A DNA stretch of 64,000 nt. It comes from Clostridia bacterium (GTDB taxonomy: Bacteria; Bacillota; Clostridia; Oscillospirales; Acutalibacteraceae). Below are positions 41,822-49,825 of this stretch, piece by piece. The notes beneath the pieces are model-generated. The model was not told where the DNA came from. It made no database searches and saw only the letters and a list, made by a program, of their open reading frames with translations. How positions within the stretch are numbered: the first letter of the stretch is position 1; every line of letters starts with the position of its first letter. The translations under genes were made by a program, and so were the position numbers. The DNA is taken from assembly GCA_017438845.1 (NCBI GenBank), contig JAFRUO010000020.1, forward strand, positions 69,349 through 133,348, given 5' to 3'.

Positions 41822-42454
41822 TTATTCTTTAATCTTTTTTCGCTTAAAGCTGAAAATCAAAAGCGGAATATAAGTACAAATCGGCAGCAGCACTCCGAAG
41901 TATTTATACGGCGACAATACAAGAGTGTTATAAATGGAATGGTAGGTTACCGCCAGCATTAAAAGAGAAAGCGTTCCGCAATAAAAAAGCTTTTTCCTTT
42001 TTCTTACAAACGAAATACCTATGCCGACTGCCACCGTGCAGATGCTGTGCATTAAGCTTGCACCGAATCCCCGCATAATTGCCCATTTAATATCTACACT
42101 GTACAGGTTTTGCGTTATCATAATCATATTTTCCATTATGGCAAAACCGAGACCTACGGCAAAAGCGGATTGTGCAAGTTTCTGCCTGTTGTCCGAAATG
42201 AAAAGCGCAAAAAGCAGTATCGGCAACGCCTTGAGCAATTCTTCCGTCACAGGGGAAACCGTAGTTGTAAAATAAAGCATATCTTTATCTAAAGCAAGAT
42301 AGATACGGTTATTTATCTCGCCTGCAATAAGACATACTGTCGTACCTATTAGGACAAAGGCAACCACAAGCCTCGATTTTTTCTGCATAATAAAAAGCGA
42401 GAGCAGCATCGGTATCAAAAAGCAGATATAAAGGATATAGGTTATATTGTCCAC
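41822..42454 (-). CDS. PrsW-family intramembrane protease-like protein
   Basis: 210 residues with about seven membrane helices. The PrsW signature residues are seen: SPVTEELLKALP (EExxK), FAIMENMIM (E in ExxxEN-type context) and ASLMHSICT (His). PrsW cleaves anti-sigma factors in Bacillus, so a regulated proteolysis role is possible but unproven. It overlaps the upstream membrane gene by 13 bases, so the two are coupled. A possible terminator lies at CCCCTATGGCAAGTGCCATAGGGG (41790-41813), positioned between it and the amidase gene and readable both ways. Confidence 0.8.
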   Translation of the reverse strand: MDNITYILYICFLIPMLLSLFIMQKKSRLVVAFVLIGTTVCLIAGEINNRIYLALDKDMLYFTTTVSPVTEELLKALPILLFALFISDNRQKLAQSAFAVGLGFAIMENMIMITQNLYSVDIKWAIMRGFGASLMHSICTVAVGIGISFVRKRKKLFYCGTLSLLMLAVTYHSIYNTLVLSPYKYFGVLLPICTYIPLLIFSFKRKKIKE

Positions 42455-43104
42455 TTTTCAACACCTCCCTTCAATACGGGAAGCAGAGTAACTGCTATAA
42501 TGCCTGTACCTATACACGATGCAATATACAGCGGTTTAATTTCCGTGTACAAACCTATGGCTTCAAGCATAATAAGAAAAGCATAAATAAGTGAAAGCAG
42601 ATTATATTTCCTCAGGGATTTTATAATGCCGAAGTCAACATCATATATAATGATGTGCTTAAAGCTATAATAAGCGCATTGCATAATGAAAAAAGCTACA
42701 ACACCCCATACTATTCTCAATTCCGTATTATCTGTTTTCATAAAGAAAACGAGGTAAAGCACAAGTATCATTACAGGTGCGGCAAGTGATATTAACCTTG
42801 TTTTTCTGAAGGCCTTTGTTTTATCGTCCACCAGTCCGTCCATCTGCCCGAAGTTTGCGGAGAAAAAGAACATAAAGCTGCCTATAATACCTAATATTCC
42901 GATATGAAAGCCCTTGTTTAAATCACCGTGAGCGACAATAAAAATCACCTGATAAAGCCTTGCAAGCATTAAACTCATAATTCCGCAGGTTATCAGTTTT
43001 AAATATAACGCTTTTTTCTTTTTGAAAAATTCTTTTAACCCATAGACAGTTCCAAACAGCGAGCACAGGAATATCAAAAGGTTCATTGCTAATTCCAATT
43101 TCAA
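42442..43104 (-). CDS. membrane protein of unknown function, 220 aa
   Basis: About six or seven hydrophobic segments, no signal peptide, no catalytic motif visible. It opens MKLELAMNLLIFLCSLFGTV and ends with a short polar tail. It is first in the pair with the PrsW-like gene, overlapping it by 13 bases. It may be the partner, substrate or sensor for that protease. I do not recognise a family. Confidence 0.75.
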   Translation of the reverse strand: MKLELAMNLLIFLCSLFGTVYGLKEFFKKKKALYLKLITCGIMSLMLARLYQVIFIVAHGDLNKGFHIGILGIIGSFMFFFSANFGQMDGLVDDKTKAFRKTRLISLAAPVMILVLYLVFFMKTDNTELRIVWGVVAFFIMQCAYYSFKHIIIYDVDFGIIKSLRKYNLLSLIYAFLIMLEAIGLYTEIKPLYIASCIGTGIIAVTLLPVLKGGVEKWTI

Positions 43105-43137
43105 ATTAAAGACCTCTATTTTAATTTTTGTATTATA

Positions 43138-43272
43138 CCATAAATCGGCGGCGAAAGCCGCAAAGCGCGAAACGCGAGAACGCGTAAGCGTACTATTTAT
43201 GATTCAATGTTCTCCGAAACAGTCCAAATCTGTGATTTAGTGTCTGTTTAGTGAGGTTATTATACCATATTG
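43138..43272 (-). repeat. palindromic element R3, minus-oriented copy
   Basis: Nearly the reverse complement of 38725-38858. Together they flank 4.3 kb holding the two amidases and the PrsW-like pair. Confidence 0.7.
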
Positions 43273-43415
43273 TGAAAGTAATGTCATTTGTTTTTTTCAA
43301 AGCACAGGATTAAGAAATAATTAACCCCTACAACTTTTGTTTTAATAAACTGAAAGCACCTTGCTTTTGATATGCTACCTTCTAGGTAGACAGTTTAAAT
43401 AATAAAACTGTTTAT

Positions 43416-43532
43416 ATGAATCCTACAGATTTGTGTTGGGAAACAGGTGTATATACAGACGATTGCATCTGTGATTTCTGTGATCATAAAGAAGAATGTA
43501 GTGGATATGAAAATGAAGACGAGGATGAATAA
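43416..43532 (+). CDS. tiny Cys-rich acidic ORF, 38 aa (uncertain)
   Basis: ATG 43416 to TAA 43530-43532 encodes 38 residues. There are five cysteines in MNPTDLCWETGVYTDDC, CDFC and CSGY, followed by a strongly acidic tail (NEDEDE). No Shine-Dalgarno is evident, which lowers confidence, and no family is recognised. The CxCxxC spacing with an acidic end could be a metal-binding peptide, or a fragment of a longer accessory gene. Confidence 0.35.
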   Translation: MNPTDLCWETGVYTDDCICDFCDHKEECSGYENEDEDE

Positions 43533-43576
43533 TATAGATTCACATTGTTAATACAATAAGGATATTAGCTATTGCT

Positions 43577-43850
43577 TCCCCGTTGCACCTCGTATGCACT
43601 TCTGCTCCGAAATAGAAAACACTGTAATACACTGTTTGACACAGGGTGAAATATGGGAAAATTTCATCAGCAGTATTTACGGCGAAAATGGCAACTAAAT
43701 ACAACCAGATACAACAGAAAAAGCAGGATTGAAATGACTTTCAATCCTGCTTTTTGGTGCGGAAGTGGGGTAACTTGCGACTGCCTTTGTCGACATTTCA
43801 AGCCGTTTCGGGCTTTGCGGTTGGTTATCGGTTGAGATTAGCGGTTTTTA
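43577..43850 (+). repeat. dispersed repeat family R1, copy D
   Basis: Nearly the same as copy A for the first 180 bases, including the AAGCAGGATTGAAA hairpin (about 43722-43752). The right palindrome is degenerate. It is followed at 43872-43912 by the AAGAGCATATCC hairpin of copy B, so composite insertion is likely. Confidence 0.7.
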
Positions 43851-43914
43851 TGCCGTATTCAGACAAAATACAAAAAGCTAAGAGCATATCCAAACGGATA
43901 TGCTCTTACTTGGT

Positions 43915-44030
43915 GCGAGAGACGGGACCTGAACGGCTACGCCGTTCACGGCAAAGATTATGTGTCCCTTTTGCTCCGCCTGCGGCGAACCGCAAAAGAC
44001 GGACTGTCGGTTCAAGTCCCGTCTTTTTCT
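43915..44030 (+). repeat. tRNA-Leu 3'-end fragment with inverted partner
   Basis: GGTGCGAGAGACGGGACCTGA (43917-43937) repeats the 3' end of the tRNA-Leu gene at 44080 with one mismatch; about 70 bases further on GTTCAAGTCCCGTC (about 44012-44025) is the complement of its T-arm. There is no complete tRNA fold. It looks like an attachment-site duplication or tRNA-derived repeat. Confidence 0.6.
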
Positions 44031-44044
44031 TATCAGAACAGACA

Positions 44045-44079
44045 AAAACGGCGTATTCACAAGGAATACGCCGTTTTTG
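44045..44079. terminator. strong hairpin downstream of tRNA-Leu
   Basis: AAAACGGCGTATTC pairs with GAATACGCCGTTTT over a 5-base loop, with T runs on both strands. On the minus strand it lies directly after the tRNA 3' end. Confidence 0.8.
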
Positions 44080-44163
44080 TGGTGCGAGAGACGGGACTTG
44101 AACCCGTACGGGATTACCACACGCCCCTCAAACGTGCGCGTCTGCCGATTCCGCCACTCTCGC
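44080..44163 (-). tRNA. tRNA-Leu(GAG)
   Basis: Read on minus, 84 bases from GCGAGAGTGG to a genomically encoded CCA. The acceptor stem GCGAGAG pairs with CTCTCGC. The T-arm GGGTTCAAGTCCC is intact, the anticodon stem CACGT / GCGTG encloses UUGAGGG, giving anticodon GAG (CUU/CUC Leu), and a long variable arm follows. Its 3' portion is duplicated at 43917. Confidence 0.95.
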
Positions 44164-44257
44164 AAATATCTGCCGCCGCTTTTCTGCGACGGCTATTATT
44201 ATATCAAACGCCTAAAACGATGTCAACACTTTTTTTAAATTTTTTATTAGTCTTGTG

Positions 44258-44307
44258 TTAAAGCTTGCCGTTACATCGGGGGAGTATTCATTATGCGGCA
44301 AGCGGTG
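44258..44307 (-). terminator. hairpin after ABC substrate-binding gene
   Basis: On minus, CGCTTGCCG and CGGCAAGC pair over a 25-base loop, followed by TTTAAC. Weak terminator. Confidence 0.45.
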
Positions 44308-44310
44308 TTT

Positions 44311-45324
44311 TTAAAGATAAACAAGCTTCTGAATATTTATCGGCGGCTCAATATCATACCTGTCAGCCATTTCTCTGTTGAAATAAATTGAAAGATCCAC
44401 ATCGGTGGTGACGGGGATATTTGAAATCTTTTCCCCTTGCATTATTTTGTCCGCGAGCAGAGCGCCTGCACGCGCCATGTCCTCGTTGCCTGCACAGACG
44501 CTCATCAGCGCGCCGTGCTGAACATAAGCCTGGTTTGCCGAGAAAACAAGCTTTGACGCTGAGTCAGCCGCATCAAGGATGTACTCCAGATTTCTTTCGG
44601 TAATTTCATCGTTGCCAATAAGGTAAAGCGAGTCGACCTGCTCAATAAGACCGCCTGCGCCGTCAATAAGCTGCTTGGAGGAGTCCACTCCGAGCATTAC
44701 AACCGAAAAGGCGCTGTCGGAAAACATCTTTTGTGCATACTGCGCCGCCTTGGTCGCCGCTTCATCGGTCGAGGTGTATATTATTCCGATGCTTAAAACA
44801 TTCGGTGTGGAAATCTGCATTACGGGTATCAGTGCCTCAAACGAGGTCTTTGACGTGACGCCCGTCATATTGCCGTCGGGCTCGGTGAGGCTTGTGACAA
44901 GTCCGCTTTTTACAGGGTCGTCGACATTAATAAAAACGCAGGGGGTTTTTACGCCGGCGGTTTTAAGCGCAACTGCGGCGGCTTCCCCGACCGCAACGGC
45001 AAGGTCATACTTTTCATTACCGATTTCAACCGCAAGGGAGCGGAGCGTATCGCTCTTGCCTGCGGCATTTTTGATGTCGAACTTCATCTTTGACTCGTCA
45101 TAGCCGAGCGTTCGCATTCTTGCAATAAAGCCCTGACGGATTTCGGTTGAATCCTTTCCGTTATCGGACTGAAGGATAACCGCGGTAAAGGTTTCGTCGG
45201 TTTCGTGAGGGTTGGTGATTCCGCCGCTTCCGTTAACCGTTCCGGGACTGTTTTTGCACGAGCAAAGCACCGTCAGCAGCGACAGTGCAAGCAGTATAAC
45301 GCCGATTATTTTAATGCGTTTCAT
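44311..45324 (-). CDS. ABC transporter substrate-binding lipoprotein (ABC_sub_bind family)
   Basis: 337 residues from the ATG at 45324 (MKRIKIIGVILLALSL), AAAGGTGTG upstream; a GTG nine bases earlier is less suitable. Lipobox LTVLCSC with Cys at about residue 22-24. The mature part has DVAVGEAAAVAL-type core (YDLAVAVGEAAAVALKTAG), PCVFINVDDPVKSGLV, MTGVTS and GIIYTSTDEAATK, matching the TrpX/ABC_sub_bind family of substrate-binding proteins. No permease or ATPase is adjacent, so it is either an orphan or part of a broken transporter. The ligand is not predictable. Confidence 0.88.
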   Translation of the reverse strand: MKRIKIIGVILLALSLLTVLCSCKNSPGTVNGSGGITNPHETDETFTAVILQSDNGKDSTEIRQGFIARMRTLGYDESKMKFDIKNAAGKSDTLRSLAVEIGNEKYDLAVAVGEAAAVALKTAGVKTPCVFINVDDPVKSGLVTSLTEPDGNMTGVTSKTSFEALIPVMQISTPNVLSIGIIYTSTDEAATKAAQYAQKMFSDSAFSVVMLGVDSSKQLIDGAGGLIEQVDSLYLIGNDEITERNLEYILDAADSASKLVFSANQAYVQHGALMSVCAGNEDMARAGALLADKIMQGEKISNIPVTTDVDLSIYFNREMADRYDIEPPINIQKLVYL

Positions 45325-45482
45325 TAACCGCACACCTTTCAGAAAATATCACTAAAATTAAAGCATAGTTAGCAGCTTTTGTCAACATTTCGCAAAGCGC
45401 GTGAGTATTTCTTTTTTAGTTTTTGTTGTTTTATTAAAAAAAATATAGTATAATTAAAAAAATACCAAAAGAGGGTGTGTAT

Positions 45483-46193
45483 ATGGGAAATCATTATTAC
45501 GCAATAAGTCTGACCTTAGGAATAATTCTGACGCTTACCTTCCTTGTGCTCAGGGTTAAAAAAGGCGGCTTTTTCGGTCTTTTTTCAAAGACGGTTGCCA
45601 GCATTGCGTTTATTGTTACTGCGCTTACCGCCGCAAACGACAACAGAGCAATACTTGAGTTTTCGCTGTTTATGCTTCTGGGCTTTATGTTCGGAATGCT
45701 CGGAGATATTTGGCTCGACCTTAAGTGGATTTATGTTGAGGAGAAGGACTACTTCCTCTACGCAGGCTTTATTTCCTTCCTCATAGGTCATATTTTCTTT
45801 ATCTCGGCAATTATTCATAATTCACCCTGGACGGTGGGCTCGGTTCTTGCCTCGGTCGGCGGTGCTGTGCTGATTGCCGTTATTGCGGTGCTTTTGGAAA
45901 AGCCGATGAAGCTCGAGTACGGCAAATTCAAGCCGATAGTTTTTCTTTATTCCACCACACTTTCAATGACGCTGACCACCTCTGCGGTAACGGCGTATAT
46001 TACAAACTTCGAAACCTCATGGGTGGTTATGACAATCGGCGCGGCGTTGTTCCTCTTCTCGGACCTTGTGCTTTCGGGAATGTACTTCGCTAAGGAGCAG
46101 GACAAAAACACACCTGTTAACGTAATTGTAAACCACACCCTTTACTATGCCGCACAGTTCATTCTTGCGTCGGCAATACACTTTGTTAAATAA
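45483..46193 (+). CDS. YhhN-family membrane protein (lysoplasmalogenase-like)
   Basis: 236 residues from ATG 45483 (MGNHYYAISLTLGI), behind GAGGGTG; GTG 45477 is an in-frame alternative. Seven or eight membrane helices are seen. Family hallmarks include LLGFMFGMLGDIWLDL, FLIGHIFFI and LFLFSDLVL, close to the YhhN/TMEM86 fold that includes lysoplasmalogenase. The enzyme activity in this bacterium is inferred only from the family. The next gene starts 12 bases downstream, so cotranscription with the MscS gene is likely. Confidence 0.85.
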   Translation: MGNHYYAISLTLGIILTLTFLVLRVKKGGFFGLFSKTVASIAFIVTALTAANDNRAILEFSLFMLLGFMFGMLGDIWLDLKWIYVEEKDYFLYAGFISFLIGHIFFISAIIHNSPWTVGSVLASVGGAVLIAVIAVLLEKPMKLEYGKFKPIVFLYSTTLSMTLTTSAVTAYITNFETSWVVMTIGAALFLFSDLVLSGMYFAKEQDKNTPVNVIVNHTLYYAAQFILASAIHFVK

Positions 46194-46204
46194 CTGGAGA
46201 AAAA

Positions 46205-47014
46205 ATGAAATTAGAAGAAATACTCAATTATTCCGTTGGCTCATTCACGGTGGGCAAGCTGTTGGCGGCGGTAGTCACCTTCGTTGTTCTTTATATTATT
46301 TCAAAGCTTCTTTACAGCCTTATCGGCAAGCTGATTGAAAGGACAAGCCTTGACGGAACGCTGAAAAAATATTTCCGCCTTGCCGTAAAGCTTGTGATGT
46401 ATTTTATTATAGCGGTGGTTGTTGTCGAAACGCTCGGCATTTCACCGACAAGCTTTATCGCCGCATTTTCGGTGCTCGGACTTGCCGCTTCTCTTGCCGT
46501 GCAGAGCACGCTTTCCAACGTGGCAAGCGGAATAATGGTTATGGTTTCAAAGCCGTTTAAACGCGGGGATTTTATTGAAGTCGATTCCGAAAGCGGCACC
46601 GTGGCAAGCATCAGCCTTATACACACCAAGCTGCTGACAATCGACAACAAAAAGGTATATATACCCAACAGCAAAATTTCCGACTCGAAGATAATCAACT
46701 ACACCTCGCAGGAAAAGAGAAGGGTGGACCTTGAAATCTGCGCTTCCTACGACGCTCCGATTAACACGGTTCGTGAGGCGCTGATTAAGGCGGTCGAGGC
46801 TTCGGAGTACTTTATTGACACACCCGAAAAGCCCTTCGCCGCCGTGCTTTCATACGATGAAAGCAGTATAAGATATGTTGTCAGGGCGTGGACCCGTACC
46901 AAGGATTACTGGCAGGCGTACTTTGCGCTTACGGAAAACATAAAATATGAATTTGACCGCGCGAAGGTCGAAATGACATACAACCATATCAATGTTCATA
47001 TGACGGAAAAATGA
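46205..47014 (+). CDS. mscS: small-conductance mechanosensitive channel
   Basis: 269 residues with three N-terminal membrane helices and a C-terminal cytoplasmic vestibule. The pore helix region LGLAASLAVQSTLSNVASG and the beta-domain motif KPFKRGDFIEVDSESGTV with YIPNSKISDSKIINYT match MscS. It relieves osmotic downshock. GGAGAAAAAATG places the start at 46205. It lies 12 bases after the YhhN gene. Confidence 0.94.
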   Translation: MKLEEILNYSVGSFTVGKLLAAVVTFVVLYIISKLLYSLIGKLIERTSLDGTLKKYFRLAVKLVMYFIIAVVVVETLGISPTSFIAAFSVLGLAASLAVQSTLSNVASGIMVMVSKPFKRGDFIEVDSESGTVASISLIHTKLLTIDNKKVYIPNSKISDSKIINYTSQEKRRVDLEICASYDAPINTVREALIKAVEASEYFIDTPEKPFAAVLSYDESSIRYVVRAWTRTKDYWQAYFALTENIKYEFDRAKVEMTYNHINVHMTEK

Positions 47015-47019
47015 GGGTA

Positions 47020-47060
47020 GGGGAGCAGTTTTTTAATCTGCTCCTCGCTTTGTACCGATA
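47020..47060 (+). terminator. possible weak terminator after mscS
   Basis: GGAGCAG (about 47023-47029) pairs with CTGCTCC (about 47038-47044) across a T-rich loop. Confidence 0.4.
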
Positions 47061-47116
47061 AAAGGACACAGTATCTGATATAATAGAGCTGTGAACTAAA
47101 GAAAAGAGGTATCAGT

Positions 47117-48442
47117 ATGGGAATGGAATACGTTATACTTTTAATACTCGCTCTGGCGATAGCGATTTTAGTTTTGCTTATCGTTCTGCTGACAAGGAAA
47201 AACGGCGGTCAGGACTCGGCACGCCTTGACTCATTGAGCGATAAGCTCGACGCTGTTACAAAATCGGTTTCGGACGAGATGTCAAAAAACAGAGCGGAAA
47301 CAAACAGCGCCGCCGCACGTCAGCGTGAGGAGCTTACAAAAAGCCTTGAGAATATGAACGAAAACATATATCTTTTAAGGGAATCGAATATTAAAAACAA
47401 AAGCGAAATGCTTGAAAGCGTTAACAATCAGCTTAACATAATCCGTGACAAGCAGGAGCAACAGTCAAGACTTCAGGCGGAGGCTCTGACTAAGGGAATG
47501 GAGCAGCTGAGGAGCTCAAACGAAAAGAAGCTTGATGAAATGAGGGCTACTGTCGACGAAAAGCTTTCGGCTACGCTCACGCAAAGGCTTGATTCTTCGT
47601 TTAAAACGGTTTCCGAACAGCTTGAAAACCTTTACAAATCGCTCGGCGAAATGAAGGAGCTTTCAAGCGGAGTGACCGCCAACGTTACCACGCTTAACAG
47701 GGTGCTCACCAACGTCAAGGCAAGAGGCACCTGGGCTGAGGTGCAGCTGCAGGGCATACTTGACCAGACAATTCCGAATATGTACGAAAGAAATGTTGCG
47801 ACCGGCGAGAGCAGTACCGAGAGGGTCGAGTTTGCGATTAAGATTCCCGCATCGGACGATCCGGGCAAATACATTTTACTGCCCGTTGACTCAAAATTCC
47901 CGGTGGAGGATTATGTAAGACTGTGCGACGCCGCCGACAGTGCGGACGCCGAGGCTTTGCAGAAGGCGAGAAAGGCGCTTGAGGACAGAGTTGAAAATGA
48001 AGCGAAGATGATTACAAAATACATCTGCGTACCGAACACAACTCCGTTTGCAATTATGTACCTTGCGACCGAGGGACTGTATGCGGAGATTGCCTCCTCA
48101 AGAACGGGGCTGCCGGAAAGGCTTCAGCAGAAATACAATATCATGATTGCCGGGCCTACCACAATTACCGCGCTTTTAAATTCGCTTTCAATGGGCTTTA
48201 AGACGGTAGCCATCAACGAGAAGGCAAACGAGGTAAGGCTTTTGCTTGAGGCGACAAAGGCACAGTACGCCACCTTTACGACGGTGCTTGAGAAGGCGAG
48301 GAAGAAGATTGACGAGGCGGGCAGAACGCTTGACGACGCACAGCACCGAAACAGCATTATCAACAAAAAGCTCAAGGGAGTTGAAAGCATGGACGCCGAA
48401 AAGGCTGACGGAGTTTTCGGCTTGCTGGAAAGCGGAGAATAA
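47117..48442 (+). CDS. rmuC: DNA recombination protein RmuC homologue
   Basis: 441 residues. An N-terminal membrane helix (MEYVILLILALAIAILVLLI) is followed by a long coiled coil (about 35-190, SLSDKLDAVTKSVSDEMSK...) and the RmuC nuclease-like fold with VKARGTWAEVQLQGIL, YILLPVDSKFPVEDYV, and IAGPTTITALLNSLSMGF. RmuC limits inversions at palindromes in Escherichia coli. AGAGGT lies before ATG. A terminator follows at 48453. Confidence 0.95.
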   Translation: MGMEYVILLILALAIAILVLLIVLLTRKNGGQDSARLDSLSDKLDAVTKSVSDEMSKNRAETNSAAARQREELTKSLENMNENIYLLRESNIKNKSEMLESVNNQLNIIRDKQEQQSRLQAEALTKGMEQLRSSNEKKLDEMRATVDEKLSATLTQRLDSSFKTVSEQLENLYKSLGEMKELSSGVTANVTTLNRVLTNVKARGTWAEVQLQGILDQTIPNMYERNVATGESSTERVEFAIKIPASDDPGKYILLPVDSKFPVEDYVRLCDAADSADAEALQKARKALEDRVENEAKMITKYICVPNTTPFAIMYLATEGLYAEIASSRTGLPERLQQKYNIMIAGPTTITALLNSLSMGFKTVAINEKANEVRLLLEATKAQYATFTTVLEKARKKIDEAGRTLDDAQHRNSIINKKLKGVESMDAEKADGVFGLLESGE

Positions 48443-48452
48443 ACCGACAAAA

Positions 48453-48490
48453 AAGGGACGGAGGCAATCAGGCTTCCGTCCTTAAAATTT
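48453..48490 (+). terminator. intrinsic terminator after rmuC
   Basis: GGACGGAGGC (48456-48465) pairs with GCTTCCGTCC (48472-48481), followed by an AT-rich tract. Confidence 0.7.
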
Positions 48491-48575
48491 ATTGAGAGTG
48501 TACTCTGTTGGAGTATTGTGGAATACGGACAGTGTGTGATATAATATGTTAAATATTGTTAATGAGGGGGATTAT

Positions 48576-48785
48576 ATGAAGCAGATACAAATTAAAATTA
48601 AACCGAACGGTGAAATTGAAGCTGAAACAAAGGGTATGAAGGGCAAAAGCTGTCTTAAATACCTTGCCGAAATCGAAAGGATGACAAATGCTGTCACCGA
48701 CGACTCGAAATTTACACCCGAGTACCTTGAGGCGGAAACCGCCGAGGAAAACTCTCAGGTGCTGGAAAGCGAGGTTAATGCATAA
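48576..48785 (+). CDS. DUF2997 family small protein
   Basis: 69 residues. KQIQIKIKPNGEIEAETKGMKGKSC matches DUF2997, whose members usually have the IxIxPxGxIxxETxGxxGxxC strand-turn pattern and stand beside Ycf46-like ATPase clusters. The start has GAGGGGG nearby. The stop overlaps the next start by one base, so it opens a five-gene, tightly coupled operon. Confidence 0.85.
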   Translation: MKQIQIKIKPNGEIEAETKGMKGKSCLKYLAEIERMTNAVTDDSKFTPEYLEAETAEENSQVLESEVNA

Positions 48786-49825
48786 TGGCTATTACCAATA
48801 AGTCAAAGGAATGGGAGAGAAAAAATTCTCTTTATGTACTTTTAGGTCTTTTCCCGTTTCTTAATTCTCTTGCCTATTTTCATATGAACAGCCGTGTCCC
48901 TAACCCGAAGATGAAAAAAATGGGCTGGATTTGTCTGTTCATAAATATCTTTGTTGCGATTCTTGTGCTTCTTGCTTTGGTTGCCGATTCACAGTTATAT
49001 AACTGGATACCGATGCCAGAGAAGAATTACAGCTATGTATCTGAAAGTGATTATTTCGGCAATAACTATTATGACTATTCCGACGAGGAGCTGCTCACGC
49101 ACCCGAATTATGAGGAATACAGTAAGGCATATAAGGAATATCAGCAAAATCAAAACGACTATTTAAACAGTGCAGAATATAAAGCAGCCCAGAATTCCAG
49201 ACAAAGAGTCGGGGGAACAATAGGCGCAGTGACAGTCGGCTTGATAATTACTCAGGTTGTTTTTAATATAGTAATACTGTTTTCTCTTGTTTCGCAGCGT
49301 GCAGACTTCCTTCGGGCTCTCGCTCAAAGGGAGGACAGAGGGCAGCTTGCCTCAAGGTTAGGCCCGCAGGCTCAAAGCAACGCTCCGTCTGCGGCGAACA
49401 TTCCGCCTGCGGCACCGCAATATCAGCCTCCCGTTAACGCACAGTATCAGCCTCAGGCAAATGCTCAGTATCAGCCTCCCGTTAATACTCAGTATCAGCC
49501 GCAGGTACCGAACACTCAGTACCAACCCCCGATGCCGAATACTCAGCCTGTTCAGGCAGGTAACCCGAATGCTCTCGACCTCAACAGCGCAACCGAGGAA
49601 CAGCTTACGGCTTTACCCGGACTTACCGTGATTGACGCTAAAAAGGCGATTGAATACAGAACGGAGCACGGCGGCTTTTCAAGCAAGGACGAGTTCTTTA
49701 ATGCTATCAGTATAAAGCCTCATATTATGGTTAGAATTGACCCGCTTGTATATACCGGCGCAGTTTCGCAGACCGAAGCTAAATCGGGAAATCACGGCTC
49801 GGGCAGAAGAACAATCGACTTTTAA
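48785..49825 (+). CDS. membrane protein with QYQP repeats and ComEA-type HhH domain
   Basis: 346 residues. Two membrane segments are seen (about 20-35, 45-65, plus one more near 145-165) separated by a Tyr/Asp-rich loop. Then a low-complexity part of about five QYQPP or QYQPQ units (residues about 205-260). The C-terminal about 60 residues (LDLNSATEEQLTALPGLTVI and DAKKAIEYRTEHGGFSSKDE) are a ComEA-like helix-hairpin-helix, usually DNA- or protein-binding. The stop overlaps the next start. Function unknown; as part of the cluster it might tether the ATPase or a DNA to the membrane. Confidence 0.8.
   Translation: MAITNKSKEWERKNSLYVLLGLFPFLNSLAYFHMNSRVPNPKMKKMGWICLFINIFVAILVLLALVADSQLYNWIPMPEKNYSYVSESDYFGNNYYDYSDEELLTHPNYEEYSKAYKEYQQNQNDYLNSAEYKAAQNSRQRVGGTIGAVTVGLIITQVVFNIVILFSLVSQRADFLRALAQREDRGQLASRLGPQAQSNAPSAANIPPAAPQYQPPVNAQYQPQANAQYQPPVNTQYQPQVPNTQYQPPMPNTQPVQAGNPNALDLNSATEEQLTALPGLTVIDAKKAIEYRTEHGGFSSKDEFFNAISIKPHIMVRIDPLVYTGAVSQTEAKSGNHGSGRRTIDF

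Noticed and set aside
43915-44030. A second tRNA-Leu gene
   Set aside because: Only the 3' end and T-arm-like pieces match; anticodon arm and 5' half are missing.
43878-44165. Frame through tRNA-Leu giving an RQTRTFEGRVV-type protein
   Set aside because: Such translations of tRNA genes are well-known artefacts.
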